44,647 nucleotides of DNA from a virus, in the IMG/VR virus record IMGVR_UViG_3300021185_002914, positions 1 to 44,647 of that record. The stretch is one strand, 5' to 3'. Below are positions 12,704 through 21,782 of this stretch, piece by piece. The notes beneath the pieces are model-generated. The model was given only the letters and a program-made list of their open reading frames with translations, was not told the DNA's origin and did not search any database. Made by a program: the position numbers and the translations under genes. Position 1 is the stretch's first letter; every line of letters starts with the position of its first letter.

Positions 12704-14724
12704 TGGCGGAAGATATAAACTTTGGTACACTAACCGATAGACTAAATTTTCACTTTGGGCCAAACCAGGTTCAAAAGATAGATCAAGGTGGTACCACTGT
12801 TTGGGTAAATAACCAAGTTCCAGTAATTAGTATTACAGGACCTGTAGTTGGAACACCGGGGGCTAACAATACAGATATACAGGTTACTGCTGGTGCTAGT
12901 CAAGTTATAGCGTTTACTTATTCAGACTCGGACGCAGCAGATACAGTAAGCACTATTACAGTAGCCGACCCAAGTGGTGGCAATGTAAACGTAAGTGGTT
13001 TTTCAGCTGGGCAGAATTCAGGAACATGCAATTTTACTATAGCTAGTTCGTGGTTTCCCACGATAGGACCGGTTACGTCAAACAATGTTTTTACTATAAC
13101 TGCAACTGATAATAGAGGTGGGGTAGCAACGTCAACAATAACTGTTACAGCTGCGGCATTTAATGGCCCTACAATTTCAGCTAGTAATTCATCAGTAACG
13201 CATCCCGCTAACGCTTCATCAACAGGAACAATTGCATCGCCAGCATCAGGTGTATTTTCAAAGGTATCAACTACTTCAGCAGGTTTAGGGTTTGGTAATC
13301 CAGCTTTAACAAGCAATACGCTTTCTGCTGTACAAAGCAACGGTACTTGCGGAACTTCTGTTAGCAGAACATTTTATGCGGCTAGCTATGATACAAATAG
13401 TAGCACATGGAGCGGTATATCAACAAAAACCGTAACACTAACTGTTAACGGCTCGGGCCCATATAGTGCAACTATACCAACTTATACCGCAGTTTGGTCT
13501 TATGGTGGTGGTTCATATTGGAGATGGACACAAGGCTGTTCTAGCGTAATTACTGGCTTTCAAGCTTATGCGCGGGCAACACCAAATTCTGGATATGCTT
13601 GGAGAAGCGGTGCAAATTTTACTTCTTCTACTATATCACGTAATGGTTACGCACATACGGATTCAAGTATATCAAACCCAACATCATTAACGCAATATGT
13701 TACATTTCAATCTCCGGTTACTATAACGAATTCTTCTTTTATAAGTGGAGTAACTTCAAGTAATGCTAGTTCAACATCCCCTTCTTTCACGGTATTGGCA
13801 ACAAATGGTTCACCAGGTAGAGTATGGCAAAATGGCAATACCACATTTTCAGGAACAGCTGGAGTACAGTTTTCTTGGAATATACCATATACATCACCAG
13901 GAGGATTTACACTAACGACCGGACCTAGTTATTCTTCTGCAGCTTCTAATGGATCAGCTTCAGGAGGTGGTACATCTGCTTCAAACTATCCTTCTTTAGG
14001 TGGTAATAGTTTAAGTTCTCAAAATTTAACTTTTCCATCTGCGGGAACATACATTTATACAGTAACAGGAAGTTCATTTGTAAATATTTCAGGAGGCGGA
14101 GTAAGTACAGGCGCTTTTTTGGTGCCAGCTAGCCATGTAAGTACGTTAACATTTAACATCGCAGCACCTGGGCCTACCAATGCTACTACTGGAAGCATAA
14201 CAACTAGTTTTGCTGCTCCAAAAGTTCACACTGCGCACTCAGGAACATTCGATGTTACTGCAAACGGAGTTTGGAACACGGTAGCTACAGGAACTGGTAT
14301 GACTGCTACAAATTCTGGTACAACAAGTACAACTGGAAACTCATGGAGCTTATCAGCGAATACTACTGGAAGCACACGCACTGGAACCATAAAATTATAT
14401 AGCGGATCTACTCAAAGTACATTATTAGATTCTGTAACTTGGACACAAGAAGCTGCTCCAGTTAGTCCACCTTCGCTCAGTCAAATGGCAATGGATTATG
14501 ATATGGATGGAAACTACCTTACTACAGATTCCTTTACTGTAACATCAAGTGTTCCATTCACTGTTTCTGACAATCAAAGTTGGATTTCAACATCAACAAG
14601 TGGTAATACTGTTACCGTTTATTGTGTATTCAACGGAACATTGCAAACTAGAAATGGAGTTGTAACAGTTACGAATAGTGGGGGAAGCAATACCGTAAAT
14701 ATTCGTCAATTCCCTTACAACTAA
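12703..14724 (+). CDS. Ig/BACON-domain adhesin or fibre, 673 aa
   Basis: N-terminal 33 residues with a fibre-type N-F-G-T-L-T-D-R-L-N-F-H-F-G-P start, then a cadherin/PKD-like Ig domain (about 34-150, ending N-V-F-T-I-T-A-T-D-N-R-G-G-V-A-T-S-T-I-T-V). The middle is Ser/Thr-rich beta. Two C-terminal BACON-type domains follow (about 510-590 and 595-673), shown by the W-N/S-W-I turn, the tR-x-G-T/V-V strand and the W-T-Q-E or I-R-Q-F end. BACON domains are characteristic of Bacteroidota surface proteins and of crAss-like phages, where they are thought to bind carbohydrate or mucin. Probably a host-surface adhesin. Confidence 0.8.
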   Translation: MAEDINFGTLTDRLNFHFGPNQVQKIDQGGTTVWVNNQVPVISITGPVVGTPGANNTDIQVTAGASQVIAFTYSDSDAADTVSTITVADPSGGNVNVSGFSAGQNSGTCNFTIASSWFPTIGPVTSNNVFTITATDNRGGVATSTITVTAAAFNGPTISASNSSVTHPANASSTGTIASPASGVFSKVSTTSAGLGFGNPALTSNTLSAVQSNGTCGTSVSRTFYAASYDTNSSTWSGISTKTVTLTVNGSGPYSATIPTYTAVWSYGGGSYWRWTQGCSSVITGFQAYARATPNSGYAWRSGANFTSSTISRNGYAHTDSSISNPTSLTQYVTFQSPVTITNSSFISGVTSSNASSTSPSFTVLATNGSPGRVWQNGNTTFSGTAGVQFSWNIPYTSPGGFTLTTGPSYSSAASNGSASGGGTSASNYPSLGGNSLSSQNLTFPSAGTYIYTVTGSSFVNISGGGVSTGAFLVPASHVSTLTFNIAAPGPTNATTGSITTSFAAPKVHTAHSGTFDVTANGVWNTVATGTGMTATNSGTTSTTGNSWSLSANTTGSTRTGTIKLYSGSTQSTLLDSVTWTQEAAPVSPPSLSQMAMDYDMDGNYLTTDSFTVTSSVPFTVSDNQSWISTSTSGNTVTVYCVFNGTLQTRNGVVTVTNSGGSNTVNIRQFPYN

Positions 14725-14738
14725 AATATAAAAACAAT

Positions 14739-15125
14739 ATGTCAAATTTAACAGAAATAATCGGTGGTCAACCATTTACGGATGGCACCACCGGTAATAA
14801 AAAAAATCAGCAACTAGAGTTCTGGAAGGGTTCACAAGCCGAGTATGATGCACTTAAACAAACAAGTGCATCAACCGGTAGTAATCCAGCTAGCTCTGCA
14901 ACTGTTGACTTTACAGTTACTTCATCATCTATATTTAGTGTTGGAGCAACTGTATATGTAACGGGAAGTGGTGCCGGTAACACAACAAGAACAACGGGCA
15001 CTGTAGACAGCGTGCCAGATGCAACAAGTGTTGTGGTGGCATTTACTCCTGCATATACATCAGCAGCAACTGCAGGTTATCAGATAGACATCTATGACCC
15101 TAAAACAATATACGTAATAGCATAA
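14739..15125 (+). CDS. Phage upper-fibre-like protein, 128 aa
   Basis: N-terminal F-W-K-G-S-Q-A-E-Y-D-A-L (about residues 28-39) and the C-terminal D-P-K-T-I-Y-V-I are the two ends of a short fibre module known from many phages, where it attaches to or sits at the base of a tail fibre. Between them is an inserted Ser/Thr-rich beta domain (about 45-118, S-V-G-A-T-V-Y-V-T-G). Short intergenic distances place it with the fibre genes. Confidence 0.65.
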   Translation: MSNLTEIIGGQPFTDGTTGNKKNQQLEFWKGSQAEYDALKQTSASTGSNPASSATVDFTVTSSSIFSVGATVYVTGSGAGNTTRTTGTVDSVPDATSVVVAFTPAYTSAATAGYQIDIYDPKTIYVIA

Positions 15126-15126
15126 T

Positions 15127-15861
15127 ATGCCAACTAATTTAGGACCAGAAGCTATATCCGCCATAAAGGCAGGCCACGCAGACGTAGTTGCCATGTATGC
15201 GGGAGATACGCAAATATTCCCCAATGAAGTGGTATTGCAAAGTGCAGCTTATACAGATACAAGCAATATGAGCACTACTGGAGGTAGCCGCATATTTAGG
15301 GTTACAGGTGAAATTGGTTGTTCATATTCTTTATCGGGTTCGCTTTCTGGATCATATAATTTAGCAACTTCACCATTTGACCACACTGTTACAGCTGGTT
15401 ATAACGGGAGTTGTACCGCATCATCTAGATCGTTTCCGGTAACTTTAACACCATTAGGGAATACAACTTTACAAGGGGGTGGATCAACCTTTACCTCTTC
15501 ATTTACACAAGGTGGTGGACCAGGAATAACTTATTACACGCCTACCGGATCAGTCACTGTTACGAACACAAACTATGTAACTACTACCGTGTCTGGACAA
15601 TTAAGATGGGCACAAGGAGCAGCGTGGAGTATTGCGTGGAGTTACAATAATAGTAATATTAGTAGTGCTAATTTAGCCGTAGCGCCAGGCTTAGCAGGAA
15701 CTTACGGTGGAACGCTACCCGGTTCTGGTTCTTCAGGAAGCGGTACAGGAACGTTTACGTTAGGAGCACAATCAAGTACCCAAGTTGCTTTTAGATTGAT
15801 TTTTAATTCCGTTGGTTGTTTTGAAGCGTACAATGTTAGCTCATCAACTCAATATCCATAA
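15127..15861 (+). CDS. Ser/Gly-rich beta-repeat fibre protein, 244 aa
   Basis: Opens with P-T-N-L-G-P-E-A-I-S-A-I-K-A-G-H-A-D-V-V-A-M-Y-A-G-D-T-Q-I, a start I know from marine phage virion proteins in which a short helical anchor precedes beta repeats. The rest is Ser/Gly/Thr-rich with several Cys (about residues 65, 90 and 235) and repeated Y-x-L-S-G-S-type strands. It probably contains Ig-like folds. No catalytic motif. Confidence 0.65.
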   Translation: MPTNLGPEAISAIKAGHADVVAMYAGDTQIFPNEVVLQSAAYTDTSNMSTTGGSRIFRVTGEIGCSYSLSGSLSGSYNLATSPFDHTVTAGYNGSCTASSRSFPVTLTPLGNTTLQGGGSTFTSSFTQGGGPGITYYTPTGSVTVTNTNYVTTTVSGQLRWAQGAAWSIAWSYNNSNISSANLAVAPGLAGTYGGTLPGSGSSGSGTGTFTLGAQSSTQVAFRLIFNSVGCFEAYNVSSSTQYP

Positions 15862-15863
15862 AC

Positions 15864-16583
15864 ATGTCAAGAATAAAAAACTATCAAATAGATACCGCTA
15901 TCACTGGCGGAGATAAACTAGTAGGTTCTGACATAGGGGATAACAACGCAACCAAGCTGTACTCAATAGGTGGCATTGCAGAATTTTATTCTAAAACAGG
16001 CGATGCTGATGGCGCAAAAATAGGTTTACAATATCAGTATGCAGGTAAGTATGAAAATAATGCTATACACGCAAAAGAGTTTAGGTACGCTGTAGATAAT
16101 ACAGCACCTCAACAATTTGGTTGGTCTAATATAACAGCTATTGCTTTTTCTAAAAAAACAATAAGTCTTGTTGATATTTCACCAATAGTTGATTTACTTT
16201 TAAATCAAAATATTAAAATAACAAACTCAGCACAAGGAGGACAATCTAATTACGCGATTTATGTTGTTGTATCAATAACTAACTTAGCGGATGCTTTCTT
16301 ATTAAATTTAACACATGTAGGGAGCAGTGGTACGCCAGCTTTAGATTCGATTGCTGTAGCAGCTATAGGGGTTTCTAATGTTGAAACTGATAAGTTTTTT
16401 ACATTTGACCAACCAAGTGCTTCAAGCGTTTGGAATATACAACATAATTTAGGAAAATTTCCTAGCGTAAGCGTAGTGGATAGTGCTAATAATATAGTAC
16501 AAGGATTTACAACATATTTAGATAACAATAATTTAACAATAAGTTTTACATCTGCTTTTTCAGGAAAAGCATATTTAAACTAA
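15864..16583 (+). CDS. Tail-fibre protein with shared anchor, 239 aa
   Basis: Same N-terminal anchor type as the 673-aa fibre at 10168 (M-S-R-I-K-N-Y-Q-I-D...G-G-D-K-L-V-G-S-D). The C-terminus reads V-W-N-I-Q-H-N-L-G-K-F-P-S-V-S-V-V-D...F-T-S-A-F-S-G-K-A-Y-L-N, a widespread phage fibre tip domain. The middle resembles a short receptor-binding beta domain. It is thus a compact fibre built from two recognisable ends. Confidence 0.75.
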   Translation: MSRIKNYQIDTAITGGDKLVGSDIGDNNATKLYSIGGIAEFYSKTGDADGAKIGLQYQYAGKYENNAIHAKEFRYAVDNTAPQQFGWSNITAIAFSKKTISLVDISPIVDLLLNQNIKITNSAQGGQSNYAIYVVVSITNLADAFLLNLTHVGSSGTPALDSIAVAAIGVSNVETDKFFTFDQPSASSVWNIQHNLGKFPSVSVVDSANNIVQGFTTYLDNNNLTISFTSAFSGKAYLN

Positions 16584-16596
16584 AACAAAAAAACAA

Positions 16597-17556
16597 ATGG
16601 CTATTAAGTATTTAAACAACATAGACTTAAACAAAAATGAATTACAGAATGCTGTAATCCAAGTGCTAGGATCAGCACCTTCTAGCCCTGTAGAAGGTCA
16701 GGTGTATTATGACTCTACAGATGATGTAGTCAAATATTACAACGGAACCGGTTGGGAATCGATGGGCGGCGATGTAACTGGAATTACCACCGCAACCGGA
16801 AATCAAGTATCGATAATAAATCCAGGTGGGCCTGTACCACAAATTGACATTACTACAGGTACCGTAGCAAACGCCGGAACAGCACTTGCTACAGGAGATC
16901 AAATATTTGACTTTGTAACTTCAGGAACTAAGAACGCTAGAATTGAAAATATATCTGACCCAACGTCTGCTCAAGATGCGGCCACAAAAAATTATGTAGA
17001 TACAGTAGCAACAGGTCTTTTAGATTATAAAGGAGGATATGACGCTAGCGCAAACTCGCCTGCTTTATCAGGAGCGTCAAACATTGCTATTGATAAAGGA
17101 GATGCATATACGGTAACAGCCGACGGAGTTTTCATAGGAGAGCAAGTAAGAATAGGTGATTTCATTATTGCTGAAGTTGCAATATCAGCAAATTCAGGAC
17201 CAACACTTGGCAACTTTACAATAACACAGTCTAATATTGATTTAGCAACTGCTGGTACCCAGGTAAGCGCGGTAAAAGGTATTGCTTCATTTGACTCTGA
17301 TGATTTTACTGTAAGTAGTGGTTTTGTTGCATTACAAAACACTGTTTATGTAGCATCTGTCGGGGGATCTAATTCTGTCACTGTAACACACAGTTTTGGA
17401 ACTACAGACGTTAATGTACAATTATTTGAAATTAGTACAGGTGAAACAGTATTTGCAGAAGTTGTAAGAACAAATGCAAACACAATTACTATTAATTTTG
17501 CCGGTACAGCACCCGGTACAGCGTCAATCAGAGTACTTATTAGTAAAATAGCATAA
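16597..17556 (+). CDS. Tail-fibre protein, 319 aa
   Basis: Opens with L-N-K-N-E-L-Q-N-A-V-I-Q-V-L...P-V-E-G-Q-V-Y-Y-D-S-T-D-D-V-V-K-Y-Y-N-G-T-G-W, a standard module of phage fibres. A linker with D-P-T-S-A-Q-D-A-A-T-K-N-Y-V-D (about residues 125-140) precedes a globular domain starting Y-K-G-G-Y-D. It ends with a distal domain related to that of the 239-aa fibre (S-V-T-V-T-H-S-F-G-T-T-D-V-N-V-Q-L). Trimeric fibre is the likely assembly. Confidence 0.78.
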   Translation: MAIKYLNNIDLNKNELQNAVIQVLGSAPSSPVEGQVYYDSTDDVVKYYNGTGWESMGGDVTGITTATGNQVSIINPGGPVPQIDITTGTVANAGTALATGDQIFDFVTSGTKNARIENISDPTSAQDAATKNYVDTVATGLLDYKGGYDASANSPALSGASNIAIDKGDAYTVTADGVFIGEQVRIGDFIIAEVAISANSGPTLGNFTITQSNIDLATAGTQVSAVKGIASFDSDDFTVSSGFVALQNTVYVASVGGSNSVTVTHSFGTTDVNVQLFEISTGETVFAEVVRTNANTITINFAGTAPGTASIRVLISKIA

Positions 17557-17562
17557 TAAAAT

Positions 17563-19425
17563 ATGGGCATTCAATTTAAATCACCGATAGACCTTTCGGC
17601 GCATAGAGCTATAAGGCATAGCGACACTGCCCAGAACTTAATAGTTAAAGTTGTAACTAAAACTACCGCTCACCCAGAACATGGAAGCGGTAGTTCTAAT
17701 GGCTATACTATAGACGGTATTGAAGGTGCTTATCTTGAATTGACTCCAGGTAATACGTATTATTTTGATCAAACAGATAGTTCAAATGCAGGACACCCCT
17801 TAAGATTTTACGAGGACGCTACAAAAAATACTGCCTATACAACAGGTGTAACTACAAGTGGGACACCCGGTATGTCAGGAGCATATACTCAAATAATACC
17901 GACTACGTCTACTCCTCCTGTTTTATTTTACCAATGTACTGCACACCCTCTTATGGGTAGTTATGCTAAATTTGGCACAGGAACTATTGGAGATACTTAT
18001 GGTATTAATGCTAGCACAAACGGGACTAATGTTAATTTAAATTTAGATGCGGGTTCGGGAACGGATTCGTTAGTGCAACTTACTTCGGGACAAAATATTG
18101 TATTAACTAGAAATAATTCTGCACAAGTAACTATAGATGCTGAAGAATACGAGTTAGGATCAGTTCAAGATGGTAGTAATGTAGATTTAAATTTAACATC
18201 TGGTACGGGTAGTGATAACTCAACAGTTCAACTTACTGCAGGCTCAAATGTAACACTTACTTCTCTTAATAATGAAGTTACGATAGCCGCTTCTGCGGGT
18301 CTGTCTGGAATAACAGTACAAGAAGAGGGTTCATCTTTATCTACTTTAGCTACTACATTAAACTTTGTAGGAAGTGGAGTAACAGCTAGTGGAACTGGTA
18401 ATACAAAAACTATTACTGTAACAGGTGGTGGTGGTGGAGGATCTTCAACTTTTTATAAAGATACTTTTAGTGGGAACGGTTCAACAACTGGATTTACTTT
18501 AGCAAACTCTGTATCTAACGAAAATTTAACGCAAATATATATAAGTGGTGTATACCAATCTAAAGACAATTATAGCGTTAGCGGTACAGGAATAACATTT
18601 ACAACAGCTCCTGCAGCAGGAACTAATAATATAGAGGTTATATCAGTAGGCTCTGTTAGTGTTTCAGATGAAGGTACGCTTTCTAGAGATTCATTTACTG
18701 GAGATGGTACTACTACACAATTTACTTTAGGTGTTGCACCAACTTCAGAGGATTTAACTTATGTATTTATTCAAGGTGTGTATCAAGAAAAATCAACGTA
18801 TTCCTTATCAGGTAGTACATTGTCTTTTTCTGAAGCGCCGCAAAATGGGTATACATTTGAAGTAATGTCTTTAACTGCTACTAATTTATCACAAACAACT
18901 TATTTAGCTAATGATACTTTTACAGGTACAGGATCACAAACATCTTTTACTCTTGTAAATGGAACGCCAACAAATAAAGCGTTTACTATGGTTTTTCTTT
19001 CTGGTGTGTATCAGCAGAAATCTACATATAGTTTAACTAGTGGCGCTATTGTTTTTGGCACAGCGCCCGCTAATAATGATACAATAGAAATTGTTTCAAT
19101 AGGTAATGGTGGTCTTATTGGCGCTTCTATAAACGATGCTAATAATGCTAAATATAACGTAAACGTTATAAATAATAGCACTACAGCTTCGGCTGGGTCA
19201 GTTTATGTATTTACAGCTAATTTAAATTTAACACTACCGGCTAACCCAACTTCTGGTGATAGTATAAAAATATCGAATAGATCTAACGTAGCTACATGCC
19301 AACTTCTTAGGAATGGAAATAGAATATTAGGAGCAGCTTCTGATTTAACTTTGGATACTATTGGAGCAAGCTTTGAATTAATATATTCAGACGCAACTAA
19401 TGGTTGGGTAATAATAGGACAATAA
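17563..19425 (+). CDS. Fibre with cupredoxin-like domain and triple repeat, 620 aa
   Basis: Residues about 45-140 form a cupredoxin-like domain. Y-T-I-D-G-I-E-G and Y-Y-F-D-Q-T-D-S-S-N-A-G-H-P-L-R-F (His about 77) are followed by Y-Q-C-T-A-H-P-L-M-G (about 124-133). The His, Cys, His and Met are spaced like a type 1 copper site. Residues about 296-522 hold three tandem ~75-residue repeats, each opening D-(T/S)-F-(S/T)-G-x-G...F-T-L and containing G-V-Y-Q-x-K-(D/S)-x-Y-S. The C-terminus (S-F-E-L-I-Y-S-D-A-T-N-G-W-V-I-I-G) matches that of the 673-aa fibre at 10168. Copper binding is inference. Confidence 0.78.
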   Translation: MGIQFKSPIDLSAHRAIRHSDTAQNLIVKVVTKTTAHPEHGSGSSNGYTIDGIEGAYLELTPGNTYYFDQTDSSNAGHPLRFYEDATKNTAYTTGVTTSGTPGMSGAYTQIIPTTSTPPVLFYQCTAHPLMGSYAKFGTGTIGDTYGINASTNGTNVNLNLDAGSGTDSLVQLTSGQNIVLTRNNSAQVTIDAEEYELGSVQDGSNVDLNLTSGTGSDNSTVQLTAGSNVTLTSLNNEVTIAASAGLSGITVQEEGSSLSTLATTLNFVGSGVTASGTGNTKTITVTGGGGGGSSTFYKDTFSGNGSTTGFTLANSVSNENLTQIYISGVYQSKDNYSVSGTGITFTTAPAAGTNNIEVISVGSVSVSDEGTLSRDSFTGDGTTTQFTLGVAPTSEDLTYVFIQGVYQEKSTYSLSGSTLSFSEAPQNGYTFEVMSLTATNLSQTTYLANDTFTGTGSQTSFTLVNGTPTNKAFTMVFLSGVYQQKSTYSLTSGAIVFGTAPANNDTIEIVSIGNGGLIGASINDANNAKYNVNVINNSTTASAGSVYVFTANLNLTLPANPTSGDSIKISNRSNVATCQLLRNGNRILGAASDLTLDTIGASFELIYSDATNGWVIIGQ

Positions 19426-19426
19426 T

Positions 19427-19978
19427 ATGGGAAATTTATCAGATTTTTTTGCAAGTGGTGGCGGAAGTAATATTTTAGAAGTTTTATCAGCGCCTTGCGA
19501 CGGAAGAGACGTTACGGTTAGTTCTGGTACGTATACTCTTCAAAACCCCACAACTTATACTAATCCTTCAACGTCATATTCGGATTACAACGGCTCTGTA
19601 ATAGATTACTTACCGCCTGAAGGCACGAAAAAAGTAATTTATGAATTTAATCATCAAACTGGATTTCGTGATAGTCACTCAATAATTCATTTTAGATTAT
19701 ATATTGCAGGTGCCGAGGTAACAGCAGCAAGGTGTACAAGCTCTGGATATTATGGCCCCGACACTACGCATAATTTTAGATGGACATTTGAAATAGGCGA
19801 TACAGCTGACGCGGTAAACGGTGTAGTAACCTCTTGGGATACAGCTAAGGAATTAAAATGGCAGCATAGAAATTACGGCACTGGTAACGAAGGTTATACA
19901 AACGGAAAGAGATACTTTGACGGTGCCGGCTCTGTTTATTTTACTAGACCTGTATTAACTATAACAGCATTATCATAA
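19427..19978 (+). CDS. Fibre-associated beta protein, 183 aa
   Basis: Short N-terminal N-L-S-D-F-F-A-S-G-G-G-S-N-I-L-E-V-L followed by a domain opening A-P-C-D-G-R-D-V-T-V-S-S-G-T-Y-T-L and Y-L-P-P-E-G-T-K-K-V-I-Y-E-F. It is a pattern I associate with marine phage fibre-locus proteins. The remainder is aromatic-rich beta and contains a second Cys. Probably receptor-binding or a fibre cap. It ends in a stop/start overlap with the next gene. Confidence 0.65.
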   Translation: MGNLSDFFASGGGSNILEVLSAPCDGRDVTVSSGTYTLQNPTTYTNPSTSYSDYNGSVIDYLPPEGTKKVIYEFNHQTGFRDSHSIIHFRLYIAGAEVTAARCTSSGYYGPDTTHNFRWTFEIGDTADAVNGVVTSWDTAKELKWQHRNYGTGNEGYTNGKRYFDGAGSVYFTRPVLTITALS

Positions 19979-20295
19979 TGGCAAATACATACACATATAG
20001 CGTTGCGTCTTTAAAAAAGGCAGATGAGGTTTATCCGAGTGTAGTAAAAAGCGCTATAATAAACGTTGTTGCTTCAGATGGAACAAATCAGGTAAACGAT
20101 CAAATAGAAGTTATATTTGGTGAAATTATTGGTGGACCGTCAATAGAGTTTATAGAATATACAGATTTAACAGAACAAAACATTATAGATTGGGCCGCTA
20201 ACGATCCTGCATTATTAATGGTGCCAAAGCAATTAGATAAAAAATTAATTGAGCTATCACAGGACTCAGTTGATTCTAATTTTCCCTGGTCATGA
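19978..20295 (+). CDS. Fibre-locus helper protein, 105 aa
   Basis: Mixed alpha/beta protein starting T-Y-T-Y-S-V-A-S-L-K-K-A-D with a middle F-I-E-Y-T-D-L-T-E-Q-N-I-I-D-W and a C-terminal helix. Unlike its neighbours it is not Ser/Thr/Gly-rich and looks like a folded helper, perhaps a fibre chaperone. Its stop overlaps the start of the following fibre gene (ATGA). Similar short proteins accompany fibres in other marine phages; exact function unknown. Confidence 0.6.
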   Translation: MANTYTYSVASLKKADEVYPSVVKSAIINVVASDGTNQVNDQIEVIFGEIIGGPSIEFIEYTDLTEQNIIDWAANDPALLMVPKQLDKKLIELSQDSVDSNFPWS

Positions 20296-21068
20296 TAGGC
20301 GTTACACAACTGGTTAATAGTAATCTTGATCCACCACCTTATGATGGACAATCGGCTGCAACAGCGTATATATCTTATGACCAAGTTGCAAATGATGGCG
20401 GATCAAATGGAGCGCGTTGGTTTAATGACGGCACACGTACTAAACAAATGTATTTTGATATTGACGGCACGGAAAATGGAACAGGGACAGCCGGATGGGC
20501 AAGATGGGATAATTTTGTAGGTGGTCAATACGAAGGGACCGAATGCATTTTAGCAGATACTGGAATTACTCCTCAAGGTCTAATATCAATTAGAGCTGGT
20601 AATTATCCAACTGGAGCTTATTCAGGACAAAGCAATTATAGCAGTAGTCATGGAGCATGCGGTATTGGCGGTGGAAATTATGTTAGAGCAAATAAAATAG
20701 CTTTTAGTGACATATCTTTTCCAGGCCATACAGGCTATTATAAAAATAATAGATTTTATGTTTATAGTGCACCTACAACTTTAAGAAGTGATTGGAGAGG
20801 CAATCAAGCAGGAAACTGTGGGACGTATTATCCCGGCACATGTGCTTTTCCAACCAACACAGCTGATGAATTTGACTTGTACATGAACAGCACCTCTTCT
20901 CCAAACCCGGATTCAAGTTATGTCGCAGCAAATAAAGCAACGTACGGAATAAAGAATGGTTATGTTTATCATCTTAACGGCGATACGGATAAAGTTTTTC
21001 ATTGGGGACAAATAAATTATTCGAGCACAAATAGTAAGGTTCAAATGAAAGTTTGGTTTAAATTTTAA
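20292..21068 (+). CDS. Receptor-binding-like fibre protein, 258 aa
   Basis: Gly/Asn/Tyr/Ser-rich, aromatic beta protein with four Cys in the second half (for example N-C-G-T-Y-Y-P-G-T-C-A-F) and no recognisable catalytic motif. The distal part (H-L-N-G-D-T-D-K-V-F-H-W-G) looks like a compact C-terminal tip. Coupled to the 105-aa protein upstream, so that protein may assist its assembly. Family not recognised. Confidence 0.6.
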   Translation: MIGVTQLVNSNLDPPPYDGQSAATAYISYDQVANDGGSNGARWFNDGTRTKQMYFDIDGTENGTGTAGWARWDNFVGGQYEGTECILADTGITPQGLISIRAGNYPTGAYSGQSNYSSSHGACGIGGGNYVRANKIAFSDISFPGHTGYYKNNRFYVYSAPTTLRSDWRGNQAGNCGTYYPGTCAFPTNTADEFDLYMNSTSSPNPDSSYVAANKATYGIKNGYVYHLNGDTDKVFHWGQINYSSTNSKVQMKVWFKF

Positions 21069-21071
21069 AAT

Positions 21072-21419
21072 ATGTCAAGAACAAGAATAACCACAAGTGT
21101 AATATCGGATGAATTCCAGACTAGTCATTCTTTGACAGCTGCAGCTACTGTAAATTTAGATTTTGATTCCGCTCAGATATTTACATTAACGCCAAATCAA
21201 AATACAACTTTTACTTTTAGTGATTATGTTATTGGTATGGTAAAGATACTAAGAATAAACGGTACAGGTGGCACAAAAACATTAACATTTCCTACAACAG
21301 CTTATAAAATTGGAGGAACTTATGATGATGCAACAAATGTAAAAAATTTTATACAAATAGTATGTACTGATGATACTGGTAACGGCGAATTCTTTTACAC
21401 TATATCAAACCCTAGTTAA
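21072..21419 (+). CDS. Small beta fibre-accessory protein, paralogue 2, 115 aa
   Basis: Parallels the 119-aa protein directly downstream and the 127-aa protein at 3034: polar N-terminus with I-S-D-E-F-Q-T, strand V-N-L-D-F-D-S-A-Q-I-F-T-L, strand T-T-F-T-F, then G-G-T-Y-D-D-A-T-N-V-K-N-F-I-Q-I-V-C (about residues 80-100). Role probably structural (decoration or fibre base). Confidence 0.65.
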   Translation: MSRTRITTSVISDEFQTSHSLTAAATVNLDFDSAQIFTLTPNQNTTFTFSDYVIGMVKILRINGTGGTKTLTFPTTAYKIGGTYDDATNVKNFIQIVCTDDTGNGEFFYTISNPS

Positions 21420-21421
21420 TT

Positions 21422-21781
21422 ATGGCACAAACTAAATATAGGGGCGGACAACTAGGTGATGAATTTACTACTGCGTCAGCCTTAACACAATCTTCTGGTA
21501 CTGTAAACATAAACTGGTCCTTAAACCAGATATTTAATTTTACAGCAACTGAAAATATTACGCTTAACATGCAGAACGTTATTCCTGGGGTAACAAAAAT
21601 AATTGTAATAACAGGGGAAGGACAAAGCAACACACTAGCGTTTAATGTTGGTGGTAGTGCAGGTACCTTTAACAAACTAAATGGAGATTACGACGACACT
21701 GGTGCAGCTAAAAACTTTATACAAGTTACATGCGTAAGTGCTACAGAGTTTTGGTATTCAATATCACAAATAGCTACATAA
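21422..21781 (+). CDS. Small beta fibre-accessory protein, paralogue 3, 119 aa
   Basis: Adjacent paralogue of the 115-aa gene. It shares L-G-D-E-F-T-T-A-S-A-L, V-N-I-N-W-S-L-N-Q-I-F-N-F and G-D-Y-D-D-T-G-A-A-K-N-F-I-Q-V-T-C. The two genes are separated by two bases, so this is a tandem duplication that has diverged well beyond the DNA level. Same inferred structural role. Confidence 0.65.
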   Translation: MAQTKYRGGQLGDEFTTASALTQSSGTVNINWSLNQIFNFTATENITLNMQNVIPGVTKIIVITGEGQSNTLAFNVGGSAGTFNKLNGDYDDTGAAKNFIQVTCVSATEFWYSISQIAT

Positions 21782-21782
21782 T

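Noticed and set aside
12918-13340. Minus-strand frame of 140 codons under the BACON adhesin
   Set aside because: Val/Ala/Pro/Leu-rich complement of Thr/Ser/Gly codons; similar shadows appear under other fibre genes (14807-15001, 17025-17342, 21974-22156).
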